Origin: Steinernema hermaphroditum | Lineage: Eukaryota > Nematoda > Chromadorea > Rhabditida > Steinernematidae | Direction: 5' to 3' | Length of the DNA: 64,000 bases | NCBI GenBank assembly: GCA_030435675.1 | Contig: CM059621.1 | Location: forward strand, 14,446,001-14,510,000 | Made by a program: the position numbers and the translations under genes | The notes under the pieces: generated by a model | Told to the model about the DNA's origin: nothing | The model's input: the letters and a program-made list of their open reading frames with translations, nothing else | Database searches by the model: none | Part shown: piece by piece, positions 23,709-34,096 of the stretch | Layout of the letters: the number at the start of each line of letters is the position of its first letter | How positions within the stretch are numbered: position 1 is the stretch's first letter

Positions 23709-23857
23709 GTTGCACTCTTGCAGGGAGAGAAAAGCAAACGCAACCGACCGCTCAAAGCCCAGCTCGCGATGAACTGGACAGCAAGGGTTGCAAGGGAAGC
23801 CGTTAACAGTCTAGTGTCTACAATGAAAACATCCGAGACAGTATTCGCTGTTTACCC

Positions 23858-23865
23858 CATAAAAG
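23858..23865 (+). promoter_or_regulatory. TATA-like box (CATAAAAG) of kinase gene
   Basis: CCCCATAAAAGGGATCGAGA stands 58 nt before the kinase ATG. It closely resembles TATAAAAGGTATCGAGA before the MSP gene, including the downstream ATCGAGA word. Confidence 0.55.
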
Positions 23866-23922
23866 GGATCGAGAGCGGTCGAAAATTCTCTCCGTGGCTT
23901 TGATTTCCGACGCGCGGCTAAA

Positions 23923-25332
23923 ATGGCCACCGAGGGAAGCGACACAGATGCTCCGCTGAAGTTCAAAGCCGGACAGAAGTGAGCGCTCTATCCGCCCGCC
24001 GCACTATAATGCACCACTTTTAGATTTGGCAAATGGAAGGTCGTTCAAAAGCTCGACGAAGGTGGATTCGGACAAGTCTACAAGGTTGAGAAGATGGGTG
24101 CGACGGGTGTGTTTGCAGCGCTGAAGGCGGAGTCAAACGAAATTGAGGGAGGATCCGCCATCAAACTTGAGGTACTAAAATATTTTCTGCAAAACATAAT
24201 ATTCACTGTTTTGAAGATTTCTGTGCTAATGCTGCTCAACCGGAACGGCGCCAAGCCGCACGTTCCTGAAGTGTACCACTCTGCGAAGCGCAAGAAGTAC
24301 TGCTACATGATTGTCACGTTGCTCGGCGAAAATCTACGCTCGCTGCGGATGAGCTGCCCCAATGAACACGTTAGTCCGCAGGCCTGGTCACGGCTCGGCA
24401 TCCAGTGTCTGTATAGTATCAAGCTGCTGCACGACGTCGGTTACGTGCACCGCGACATCAAACCCGCTAACTTCGTCATGGGTCATGACTCCGACGCTGA
24501 CCGTGCACGAATAGTCCACATTCTGGATTTCGGACTGGCCAGGGCCTTCGCTTCACTGAAAGGCAGTCGATGGATCGCACGTCGCGCCCGAGGATCTGCA
24601 GAATTCCGCGGAACCGCTCGCTATTGTTCTCCTTCCGTGCACGAAAGAAAGGAGCAAGTAAATAACAGCTGTTAAATGTTTTATGCGTTTACCCACTGCT
24701 CGTTGTAGGGCAGGAAAGACGACATCTGGTCGCTGCTCTACATGCTCATTGAACTCCACTGCGGGTTGCCATGGCAGAAAGAACGCGACAAGTACAAATT
24801 GGAAGTCAAAAAGATGAACATCAGCGACGCTGACCTGCTGAAAAATTTCCCCCGTAAGTTTCTCGTTATTCTTCAATATCTGGTTATCTGTGCGGTCATT
24901 TCAGGCGAAATGCATCCGATAGTGCCACATCTGCGTGAAATGCACTATTACAGCCGCCCCGACTATGCGATGATCTACGAATGTTTTGTTCGGCTGATGA
25001 AGCGTTTAAAGGTCACCTACGATCAACCCTTTGACTGGGAAACCGAAGAACAGGTGTCGAAGATAGTAAGTGATAATTACAGGGCATGAGACAAAACAAA
25101 TGGCTCTTATTTTGAGATCAAGAGGCGGACGAAGACTCCAGAATACGAAAACCCTGCAGCGTTCTTCGCATCCGATCCGGTGAAGATCAACTCGGCGCCG
25201 TCGAAAGACCAGACCACCGAAATCGGAGGGCAGACCGTTGACGACAACCAAGAACTCATCACGAAGACCGTCGGAGCGATGAACGTGGAGAGTGCCAGTC
25301 GAGCTGGATCAAACAAGGTTAACAAAGTTTAA
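23923..25332 (+). CDS. CK1-superfamily protein kinase, TTBK-like
   Basis: Six exons (23923-23978, 24024-24171, 24217-24657, 24709-24853, 24905-25065, 25117-25332), 388 residues. Active-site elements are complete: glycine loop DEGGFGQVY (30-38), ATP lysine in AALKAE (K53), HRDIKPANF catalytic loop (D148) and DFGLAR (D172). The GTARYCSP stretch and absence of an APE motif put it in the CK1 superfamily; the wording resembles nematode TTBK-like kinases, a group greatly expanded and mostly expressed in spermatogenesis in Caenorhabditis. Its substrate is unknown. The acidic/polar tail beyond residue 310 is unstructured. It shares a promoter motif with the nearby MSP gene. Confidence 0.9.
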
Positions 25333-25625
25333 CAGTCAGGAAAAAATTTTGTGTTTACATCCAATGACATGAAATGCTTGACCACACCAATACTTGACCT
25401 TCGGTGCGCCTGATGCATGTCCTCACACTTCCCACGCAGGGTTCATCCCAGATGAAAGAAGCCAATATACAGTATAGAACAACAATTTATTTCTGTACAC
25501 GAGACTTGTTCACCACATGTTAGCATACATACAATCTGCGATCCTGCTGAAGAACCAGTATAAGTAAAAAACAAATTAACAATCTCGGATACATAACAAA
25601 ACAGCAAATATTTACAAATCGGCAG

Positions 25626-26672
25626 CTACGCATCACTGGAGCCAGTGTCGCTAAACACAGCTTCGAGAATCTCTTTTGTGAGAAGTCCGTCCCCAAAATC
25701 GATCTTCGCCGGGTCCTTCTCGAAACCAAGCATCTGAAGGAGGCAATGCCACTCGCATGTTACAGTCCTTGAAGAGCCGAAAACTGCCATGAACGTGTTG
25801 TCTTTGAGAGATTGTGGAAGTGTATGCTTGACAAGATCAAAGATTTGGCGATTTCTGCTCAGCGAGATGTAGCAGCGGATGGCGAGCTTCAGCAGGCGGG
25901 TAGATGGATGCACCGTGAGGTGAGTGACTACAATGTTCAGCACGTGAAGGACGTTGGTGATACGCTCCGGCGTCGCACTGCAATGGGCCAAGCCAGCCGG
26001 ACATGCGAGAATCTTCTGCAGGACGAACGTTGCCAGCGATATGATGACTGTGGCGTCGTGCTCCATGATCTGGAGACATAGCGGAATAATGGGAGTTCCG
26101 ACCAAGTGTGCCACGACCTGTAAAAGTTCCAACATCGGGTGATTTGTGTGATCGTCAGCCTACATCATCGTTGTCGTCGTCCTTTAGCAATGCCCCCAGC
26201 ACTCCAAGAGCACCAAGCCGCAGATTTTCGGCGCTCCATGACGAGTCTACATGGTAGAGGAAGGGAAGGAGGAAGACGGAGTAATCGTCTAAAAGAGCAA
26301 ATGGGCGTCTGGTCGAATTCCAATGCACTTACGTTTCTTGAAGAAAGGACGGGTGAATTTGTCCCCGGCGATTACTTGCAACAAAGAGAAGGCGTTGCAC
26401 GCGGGCGCCGTGATGTCCGCCGTCAGAGTGTGGCGTTCGAGTTGGGGGTACACAGCGGCGAGTTCCTTGAAGATGGCTTCGATGGCGCCTGGAGTTTCGG
26501 CAAGTAGCTCAGCGAGATTCGAACAGGCATCCTTATGTCTACTGAAATGGAGCTGTTCAAAGTGGGAAGGAGAAGATGGACAGACTTACACGAGATATCG
26601 CATGGCCTCGGATCGAGTCGAAGCATCGCAAATCCTGGCGACTTTTACGACAAACTCTTCGCGCATGTCCAT
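25626..26672 (-). CDS. CNOT9/Rcd1-like CCR4-NOT subunit, divergent
   Basis: Armadillo-fold subunit that bridges RNA-bound proteins to the CCR4-NOT deadenylase. Exons 26672-26590, 26541-26333, 26288-26164, 26117-25626; 302 residues against 299 in human CNOT9. Family landmarks: NLAELLAETPGAIEAIFKEL, LPFLYHVD..ENLRLGALGV, GTPIIPLCLQIME, FVLQKILACPAGLAHC, STRLLKLAIRCYISLS and the QSLKDNTF end. CNOT9 is normally very strongly conserved, yet many core positions differ here (for example NRQIFDLVKHTLP). It is more likely a lineage-specific paralogue than the housekeeping gene. Introns are 44-48 nt. Confidence 0.85.
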
Positions 26673-27131
26673 TCTGAACCTGAAGTATAAGATATTGTAG
26701 GAAGGCATACAATGGGAAGCACTAAATCAAAATACACTAAAAACGAACAGACAACGGAAATCTTGCGTTGATTGGATAGGTTCTAGAATAGGCTGGACCA
26801 GGGTCCTGACACGATTAACCGTAATTCATTTGGGAATATTTCAATTTTGCGTTATGGGAATCTCACCGTGTATTCTCATGACTGTCTTTAGCGACTGTCT
26901 TCGGGAGGATTATGGGCAGAATGGATTTTAAGGATTTCTTCCCCGTGGGCATCCACGTTAGCAAAACGCGTTGGACATGGCAGAGACAGACAAAACAATT
27001 GTAGTCTGTAGACAGTCACACTTTCATGATAGTCTTTTCTATAAAGGGTCATATAACTTCTTTTTCATGTTTCTTTGTTTATATTTTCGCGTCCGTTTGC
27101 TTGCAGAAGATAATAAAGTGAATGTTTAGTT

Positions 27132-27652
27132 ATGAGCGCTTCGCTGGATTCGGGAGTAGCATCAGTTGTCGACGACATTGATGAGATTGTAGGCAAGCAG
27201 ATTGAAATCAGAACTTTTCTACTAACTTATATTGTAGGAGAACGACTGATGGACGGCAAGATGTTCTACGAGGTGCGTTGGGTGTATGTTGTTTGGGCGG
27301 AAAATTCATCTCTTTCAAACGCCCATTTTAGGAAGTCTTTTGAACCGGCTGGCCGAGTGCGAACGCAAGCCCCACAAGCTGTGAGAGACTTCGAATTATA
27401 CAAGCAAATGGGCCGTGTATGTTTCTCACCATCAACATATGTATCACGTCATTCTTTTAGAACATCACAATTATCAAGTACCGTGAGCCAGAGATCAGCG
27501 CACCCATCACACCAGAGCAGATATCGAACGTCCATTACTTCGTGTCTTACAAGAACGGACAGCAAACGATTGTGACACAGAAATTCCTGGAGACATTCTA
27601 TCCACGTCAATTAATCCGCTTCCTCCTGCCTGTTCTAGCTGATGGTGTGTAA
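27132..27652 (+). CDS. HP1-like chromatin protein, compact
   Basis: Predicted exons 27132-27283, 27332-27416, 27461-27652; 142 residues. Residues 35-50 (YIVGERLMDGKMFYEVRW) match the start of a chromodomain, and SFEPAGRVRTQAPQAVRDFE matches its WEP..L..C-P..V..FE half. The C-terminal VHYFVSYKNGQQTIVTQKFL..YPRQLIRFL block resembles a chromoshadow domain, the HP1 dimerisation module. The chromodomain aromatic cage is altered (Phe for Trp before EP), and splicing of the 48-nt intron removes the loop usually found there; retention would keep the frame open with 16 extra residues. Histone-methyl-lysine binding is therefore uncertain. A TATAAAG box lies near 27040. Confidence 0.6.
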
Positions 27653-28347
27653 ATATTTCTTGTCTTTTACTAATGACTTGCTTGTTATCGTTGAACTAAA
27701 CTGAAGTATTTGTATGTTTCATGATATGAGTATGTGGGGGATTCTGGGGTGTGGTTGTGGGCAGTGGCTGAGGGCATACGTGACTGACGCGGTCATGTTG
27801 CCGATGATGAACAAAGTGCGAATTGACAACGAGTTCCCATCCGTCGATATTGTAGAAAACGGTCTGCGGGAACCTGTCATTCCAATGGCCGCATTTTGGG
27901 AAGGCGGTAAGGCGCCTTGCGTTCGATATAAGTTTGGAAATCAACGTTTCCAAGTTCCTCCTCCTTTCGTGACTGCAAGGAAGAACTCGGACAGTACAAC
28001 ATAAAAAAGACCTAAACACAGAAGAAGACCGACCGTATCGCAAAAGAAACACAGAATAATAAATGAGACTCTCCCACATTGGAGCACCCGCTTTATATTG
28101 TTGCAGGCGAATGTAACTGTCTAGGTTATGAGACATTTCCCTGTGAAATGACATTTTCGAACCAGTGAGTTATCCCAGTGTTTGAATTAAAACACCGACG
28201 GTCCCACAACGAAATCCCAAATTTACCGTACCCTCCTACATGCTCGAAGCATTCGCCGCCTGATGCCGTGCTTGTTGGTTGTCTTTCTTTTTGTGGATTA
28301 TTGATTTGCTCTGATCTCCGTTGGTTTCAGAAGCTACTCAAAAAGCC
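27653..28347. other. Intergenic between HP1-like and H2A genes
   Basis: Two opposing open frames of about 100-150 codons overlap here, but neither has a domain or splice partners. The promoter and a TTTCAG acceptor (ending 28330) of the H2A gene lie at the right end. Confidence 0.4.
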
Positions 28348-28787
28348 ATGCCAGCTCGCGCAGACGGACAGAAGAAGCAAACGCTCGCCCTTCGTGCTGG
28401 GCTCGTCTTCAACGTGGCGCGCTTCTTGAAGCGCATGCGAAAGGATCGCTACGCCAAGCAGATCGGACCCGGAGCTGGAGTCTACATCACGGCACTCCTC
28501 GAATACATGACTGCTGAGGTAGGCGAGGGAAACGTTATATTATTTATATTTGCTTGTTGCAGATCCTTGAGCTTGCCGGAAACGCCGCCGTCGACAGCAA
28601 GAAAAGCCGCATCAGCCCCCGCCACATCATGATGGCTATCCGCCACGACGATGAACTCAACAAGCTGTTCGGCCACGTCACCTTCCACCAAGGCGGTGTC
28701 CTCCCCAACATCCACCCAACGCTGCTGAACAAGAACTCGCGAAAGGCTACGTCGGAGAATCTCAACGATTCAATGGCTAAAGTCTAA
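28348..28787 (+). CDS. Divergent histone H2A variant
   Basis: Two exons (28348-28518, 28563-28787) with a 44-nt intron; 131 residues. Histone-fold landmarks: [17 protein letters not shown] for [55 protein letters not shown], and the docking segment [15 protein letters not shown]. Many normally invariant positions differ, including the N-terminal tail, which has few lysines, and the acidic patch ([10 protein letters not shown]). An H2A with this degree of change near sperm genes recalls the Caenorhabditis sperm variant HTAS-1, but orthology is not shown. It carries a histone 3' stem-loop. A TTTCAG acceptor 17 nt before the ATG suggests trans-splicing. Confidence 0.93.
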
Positions 28788-28824
28788 GCCGTAGTGCCAT
28801 CGTCTCTACCACACAAAACCCAAC

Positions 28825-28840
28825 GGCCCTCTTTAGGGCC
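28825..28840 (+). terminator. Histone mRNA 3' stem-loop
   Basis: GGCCCT-CTTT-AGGGCC forms a perfect 6-bp stem with a 4-nt loop, flanked by CCCAAC before and ACAA after, 37 nt after the H2A stop codon. This matches the metazoan replication-dependent histone stem-loop bound by SLBP and differs from a polyadenylation signal. Confidence 0.9.
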
Positions 28841-28986
28841 ACAACTTCTAAGTAAAACTGGCATCGTTTTCTGAACGATGTTTTCAGGCATCTATTGATT
28901 TGAATGAATTTGTTTCTCTGTTGCTTCGCACATGCCTTTCTCACATTATATGTTTGCGTTTAAGAGTTTGTTTCGGAAATTATGCG

Positions 28987-29910
28987 ATGGACTGCCTTCC
29001 TGCACTATTCTACGATGACGTGTTTCGTTACTTATCAATGGATTCTATCAAATTATTGCGCAACTTCGGGCCAAGTATAATGACATCGAGTGCTAAGAAG
29101 TATTACAATAAGTGTCGTTCTGTAACACTCATCGCCACACCTGTGGATGAAGACATGTGCCGATATTCTTACCGTGAATATATGCTCAGGAATGACGGCG
29201 CCTGGTACTATTACTCGACAAGTGAAATTCAAGAACTACAGAAAATGAGACAGCTTCGCTGCAAAGAAGTTTTTGTGGACTTTAAGGAGCATCCTAACTC
29301 GTCAATCATCTCCTTCTCCAAGTTTGCAAGGCACATTCTTCCTGGAATCGGACCTCTCGGGCATGACGCGGAATTCAGTTCCGATGTCGGGAGGCAGCAC
29401 GAAAAGTTATTTTCCAAAGTTCGCGGTCTCTGTGAGGAATACGTCATCACCTTCCGGTCGCTCTCTTTGGTTTATTGCGCCTCCAATCTGCAGTTCCAAA
29501 GAGAACTGTTTTACTTTGTTCTTTCACAGGGCCGAAGCGGCCATCTGGAAATTATATTCTTCAGAGGCGGCTGGCCTACGGCGTTGACTTCGCTTTGCGA
29601 AGACCTTGCGCGCCTACCAAGTATAACCACCATCTGTGCAACGGCCTGCGAGGCGCACTTTGATGTCGATTTCCTTAAGCGAATGACCACGATTATGCTA
29701 CGAGGAAGGAAGAATGAATTCCTCTTGGAAGGACGTTTCTTGGGAAGGAGAGAGGAGCTCTCCCAGAACTTTTCTACGGTCAGAGATTACAAATGGAGAA
29801 GTGACACTTCGCAACACGGGAAGTTCATCGAGATCACTTATGATGACATTAACATTTCCATGCGCCTGGGCGACGAAGCCGAAGAACTTCGCCAACTTCT
29901 ATCGCGCTAA
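28987..29910 (+). CDS. F-box-like protein, single exon
   Basis: 307 residues without an intron. The N-terminus MDCLPALFYDDVFRYLSMDS has F-box spacing (LP..l..ddVf.yL), the usual position for this Skp1-binding module in nematode F-box proteins. The remaining 260 residues show no named domain, though the alternating strand-helix wording resembles fast-evolving nematode substrate-binding domains. An upstream in-frame ATG exists at 28900, but the one chosen places the F-box at the very start, as is usual. It runs tail-to-tail with the next gene; the stop codons are 16 nt apart. Confidence 0.62.
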   Translation: MDCLPALFYDDVFRYLSMDSIKLLRNFGPSIMTSSAKKYYNKCRSVTLIATPVDEDMCRYSYREYMLRNDGAWYYYSTSEIQELQKMRQLRCKEVFVDFKEHPNSSIISFSKFARHILPGIGPLGHDAEFSSDVGRQHEKLFSKVRGLCEEYVITFRSLSLVYCASNLQFQRELFYFVLSQGRSGHLEIIFFRGGWPTALTSLCEDLARLPSITTICATACEAHFDVDFLKRMTTIMLRGRKNEFLLEGRFLGRREELSQNFSTVRDYKWRSDTSQHGKFIEITYDDINISMRLGDEAEELRQLLSR

Positions 29911-29925
29911 ATCTCTCAATTATCA

Positions 29926-30464
29926 TTAAACTTCTTCATTCGCGTATTTTTCACTGCTTAACGGAATCGGGGAAGTGGCTATCGGATTCTGAAAGCAAGG
30001 AAGTTTAAGTAAATCGATGAAGAAAGACTCACCGCGCGCTGAAGATCGTCTAAGAGACGAGACATGTTTCGCTCGGTGCGCTCCAGGTGCACGATGACAT
30101 GGCGGTTCGCGTCGGTGTCGAAGAGCACGGGATGCTTCAGGACGGCGCGGAGGGCTATCAGCGCCTCGCGCAACTTCGTGATCGCCTCCATGTAGGTGTC
30201 ACGCATCTCCACAACACCGTAAAGCTCCGGCTTCGGTCGTAGCAGCTTCTCGACGATCTCCAACTCGCGCTCCTGCTCTTTCAAGTGTTTCTCCATACGG
30301 ACAACGGCGCGCTGAAGTAGAGCTACTCGCTCCGACGAGGAATACTCTTCCAGTGCCTCCAATTCTTCCTCTGTCATCCTGAGACGAGGGACTGAGCGTT
30401 AGAGAGAAGCACGAGAAACTCACTTTCGCAAAGTAGAGGGAAAGCGCGAACGACCGGTGGGCAT
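29926..30464 (-). CDS. Unknown coiled-coil protein
   Basis: Three exons (30464-30424, 30378-30033, 29988-29926) with 44-45 nt introns; 149 residues. After a basic N-terminus (MPTGRSRFPSTLRK) nearly the whole protein is helical with heptad leucines: SSERVALLQRAVVRMEKHLK, then KLREALIALRAVLKHPVLF and ERNMSRLLDDLQRA. A short Pro/Ser tail ends it. The size and all-helical build suit a subunit of a coiled-coil complex, but no family is recognised. All splice phases agree. Confidence 0.68.
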
Positions 30465-30532
30465 GATTCAGGAAGCACGTATGAAGCCTCTTTCTTGCAG
30501 GTATAGTGAAGGAGGACGCGCATGAGACGTGC

Positions 30533-30605
30533 GGCCCTGTGGCCTAATGGATAAGGCGTCGGACTTCGGATCCGAAGATTGCAGGTTCGAATCCTGTCAG
30601 GGTCG
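30533..30605 (+). tRNA. tRNA-Arg (anticodon TCG)
   Basis: A 73-nt cloverleaf: acceptor arms GGCCCTG and CAGGGTC pair with one G-U, the D arm contains CTAATGGATAAGG, the anticodon stem TCGGA/TCCGA holds the loop CTTCGGA, and the T arm is GCAGGTTCGAATCCTGT. Box A and box B promoters are therefore present. There is no intron. The anticodon reads CGN arginine codons ending in A or, by wobble, G. Confidence 0.95.
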
Positions 30606-31063
30606 GAATGTTTTACCGCTATTTTATCGGGTGCCGCTATCGGTTGTCCTCTTTTTTTCTATATTTAGTTTGTGAACATGCTTGCAAAGCTCCTTTGAAT
30701 GTAATCATTTCCACACTGACTGCCGAAATCCGAGGGAGGTTTTCGGAAGCTGTCATAAGTAAGCTGCATCCCGCCGTGTTTTCCCTGAATTGAGGCCGCG
30801 GTTTACGGTAGCGCGGTCACCTTTTCGAAACCTCCACCTTTGGAACAACGCCGAAAAATGAGCTCTGCAAAAACTTAGAAGGGACGAGTGTCTAAAATCG
30901 CCCCTATTCAACCGTCTGAACGGATGCAGGTGATCGCTGCAAGACCGCCCTGCTTGTCTGCGCCTCGGTTTCGGCGCCTTTGGCATCGCTCCCTCTCTTC
31001 CGCGTACATTTAATCGCTTTTTGCAGTGTTCACATTTTGACCACAACCGTTGTTGCAGGGCAA
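30606..31063. other. Intergenic, promoter side of cyclophilin gene
   Basis: No gene supported. A TTGCAG acceptor ends 6 nt before the cyclophilin ATG, matching a spliced-leader site; another TTGCAG lies at about 31025. Confidence 0.4.
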
Positions 31064-33827
31064 ATGTCGTCGAAGCAAAAGAAGGAGCGCCGTCGGTGCT
31101 TCTTCGATATCACCATCGATGGCCGTGCCACTGGGCGCATCGTCTTTGAGCTCTTTGACGATGTAGCTCCGGTCACCTGCGAGAACTTCTTGAAGCTCTG
31201 TACTGGCGAGGCGGGCGTCGGCAAGACCACTGGAAAGCCTCTCCACTACAAGGGAACGCTCTTCCATCGTGTTATCAAAAACTTCATGATCCAGGCAGGT
31301 TCTTTTACCTGATCCTCAGAAACAATGCTTCTTTCATTGCAGGGAGGAGACTTCTCAGCCGGAAATGGTACCGGAGGAGAATCCATATACGGCGGCATGT
31401 TCGACGACGAGGAGTTCGTCTTCAAACACGATGAGCCGTTCCTACTCAGTATGGCCAACAAAGGCAAAAACACGAACGGGTCTCAGTTCTTCATCACTAC
31501 GAAGCCTGCGCCCCACTTGGACGGCATTCACGTCGTCTTTGGCCGCGTGCTGGATGGCACGGACGTGGTGACAGAGATTGAGAAACTGAAGGTTAACCAG
31601 AAAAGTCGTCCCTTCGCAGACGTGATCATTCTTAACTGTGGACAATTGGTGAAGAAATCGAAGCGGAAATATTCTGAATCGGAAGAGTCTGAGGCTGCAT
31701 CTGAAAGGTACCGGTTTTTAGCAGCATGCAGGGTCACAATGGTCGACTTTTAGCGAATCTGAGAAGCAAAAAAAGAAGCGCGCCAAACGCGACAGCGATG
31801 AAGAGAATAAAAAGCAAACAGTGACAGCTTATTCGACAGTTCGCAAGGAAGATCTCCCTGAAGAACCAGAGAACGCTCACAGTTTCTTGATGCGCCGCTC
31901 TCAAACGCCAGAGCATATTCGTCAAGAGCGCAAAGAGAAGAAAGAAGCCGAAGAGAAGGAGAAGAAGAAGGAGCGGAAACGGGACGGTCGCGATCGCAGC
32001 CGAAGCCGGTCAAAGGGTCGGGATTCTGATCGCCATCGCGACAGATATGATCGTGATCGTTATGACCGTGATCGGCGTGGGCGCGATAGAAGTCGTGACC
32101 GAGACCGTGACCGCGGTCGGGACCGCGATCGCTATGATCGTGATCGTGAGAGGGATCGCGATCGTGGCAGAGATGGCTATTCCAGGAGAGAGACTGAGCG
32201 CCGGGATCGCTATGACAGGGAGCGGGATAGTGATCGTAGTAAAGAGAAGAAAATCAAGATCAAGGGGCGTGGCGCTTTACGGTTTAATCCGGAAATGTTC
32301 AAGAGGGAGAGGGAACGCACGCCGCCCCATTGGAAGAGAGAGGAAGTAAGCACTCATGCCCAAATGAATAGATCGTAATTTACCTCGTTTCAGCAACGTC
32401 TTGTGAAGTTGTCAGAGTACGAGAAGATGAAAGAGACTCAATCCAAGGCCGAAGTTTTTGCTAGTCAAATCAAGGTGAAGTAATGCTTCAATACGGTGAT
32501 TTCACGTGATATTTATAGGTCGAAAACGATGAGAACGGATCGCGCCTTGCTGGCAAGCACTCGCCAATTCGTTTTATCAAGCCTACGTCGCCAGGAGTTG
32601 AGGATATTCACGACGAAGGCGTGAATGAAGAGCAGATCGTCTTTGAGGACGAAGTTCCATTTGAAGAGGCAGCTACCAAGGATGACGTTGCGGAGGAGCG
32701 CGATGCATCCAAGTCTCCTGTTGTTGAAGAAGTGCAGAAGTCACGTTCACCGTCGCCAACAGAGAAAAAACGGGCAGATCTCTCATCTGCTAGTAAAATC
32801 ACGGTAAAACACTACATGAATTAATTGCCTCCATTAGAGAATTCTAGGCCGACAACAACGAAGACGGATCTCGTCCTGCTGACACAGACTCACCCGATCG
32901 CTTCATTAATCCCACGTCTCCTGGAACTGATGATGCTCAAGAGGAAGATCTCAACGAAGAAAAGGGCGAAGATCACATTGACGAAGCAGCTGTGAAGGAA
33001 AACCCATTAGACGAACGCGATGGATCCAAGTCTCCTGTTGCTGAAGAAGCGCAAAAGTCACGTTCACCATCGCCAGTTGCGAAGAAACGGGAAGATCTGA
33101 ACAAAGACCGCTCTGAGTCACCAGCTCCTCGTGATCGTGAACACACAAAGTCGCCTACTCCCCAGAACCGTGAAGATTCAAAGTCGCCTGGTCCTCGTGA
33201 CCGTGAAAGCTCAAAGTCGCCTGCTCCCTGTAACCGCGAACGTTCAAAGTCGCCTGGCCACCGGGATCGCGTACGTTCAAAATCGCCTGGTCACCGGGAA
33301 CGCAGACGCTCAAAGTCGCCTGCTCACCAGGATCGCGTACGCTCAAAGTCGCCTGCTCACCGGGATCGCGAACGCCGCAGCCGTCGCCCGAGTCCTCCTT
33401 CACGGCGGCGTTCCCCAGCTCGTCGTTCGGAGCGTCGTCGCCATTCGCCTTCTCCAGTGCGACGCCGTCGCTCACCTTCTCCAGTAAGACGCGGAGGCCG
33501 CGGCCGATCCCGTACGCGGTCGCCTGCTCGGCGCCGTTCGCCTCCTCGCAGATCTCCAGCCCGGCGCCGCCCGTCGCCATCTCCTGAACGGCGCCGTCGA
33601 TCCCCTCGTAGAGACGAACGTTCTCCGCCTCGGCGTAGTCGCCGTGAATCGCGCGACTCGCCTTCTCCTCGACGTCGTCAGGATAGCGGGTAGGTCCAGT
33701 GTTTTGTTAGCCCCTATTCAAGAATCGCCTCTTTAGACGCCGTTCTCGCTCTTCGTCTTCCAGCTACAGCTCGTCGTCTTCGCGTTCGTCTTCAGGCTCT
33801 CGATCGTCTTCGTCGTCTTCGGACTGA
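31064..33827 (+). CDS. SR-cyclophilin (PPIG/NKTR-type peptidyl-prolyl isomerase)
   Basis: Seven exons (31064-31294, 31343-31707, 31754-32345, 32394-32474, 32519-32803, 32848-33689, 33737-33827), 828 residues. Residues 10-180 are a cyclophilin domain with catalytic [15 protein letters not shown] and [17 protein letters not shown], including the extended [19 protein letters not shown] loop of nuclear cyclophilins. The tail has an Arg/Asp dipeptide tract, a conserved RGALRFNP segment, two acidic blocks that look like duplicates (RFI(K/N)PTSPG), then dozens of SP and RS repeats with a KSP-x2-HRDR unit, and ends in poly-Ser. Such proteins sit in nuclear speckles and act on splicing factors. Intron 1 needs a GC donor (CAG|GCAGGT); a GT donor four bases on breaks the frame. 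Confidence 0.9.
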
Positions 33828-34038
33828 AATCCGTCGTTATTTATTTGATCTGTTCGTTGATGCACACTTGTGGTTGGATCTGCGGTTGTTGAATGTCATT
33901 GTAGTTCTCGTTATTATTGGTTTCTGTGGAACGTTTAAAAAGTCTGCTTAAATATTTCTCGTATGTGTCTGCAGACATGTCTGCAGGATTGTAGACATCG
34001 ACGGGGAGACAGAGCATAGCGACGAGACAGTTGGATGC

Positions 34039-34046
34039 TATAAAAG
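34039..34046 (+). promoter_or_regulatory. TATA box (TATAAAAG) of tyrosine phosphatase gene
   Basis: CTATAAAAGGGGCCGACCGA, 51 nt before the ATG. A dense run of GTCTGCAGACATGTCTGCAG-like words lies 40-80 nt upstream. Confidence 0.55.
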
Positions 34047-34096
34047 GGGCCGACCGATCGTGGGAGGCCCGCTATTCGTGCAAGTCGACCGGAGTC

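Noticed and set aside
27132..27240. A 49-nt GT..TTGTAG intron near the start of the HP1-like gene
   Set aside because: Splicing it puts a stop right after the join, while reading through preserves the chromodomain start.
27696..28154. A 152-codon minus-strand frame opposite a 96-codon plus-strand frame
   Set aside because: Neither shows a domain. The plus-strand frame might be an alternative 3' exon of the HP1-like gene, but the splice phases could not be confirmed.
31821..32378. Separate Arg/Asp-rich gene
   Set aside because: It is exon 3 of the SR-cyclophilin; splice sites and phases join it to both neighbours.
32951..33580. Minus-strand frames across the RS-rich region
   Set aside because: Shadows caused by the strongly biased codon repeats of the cyclophilin tail.
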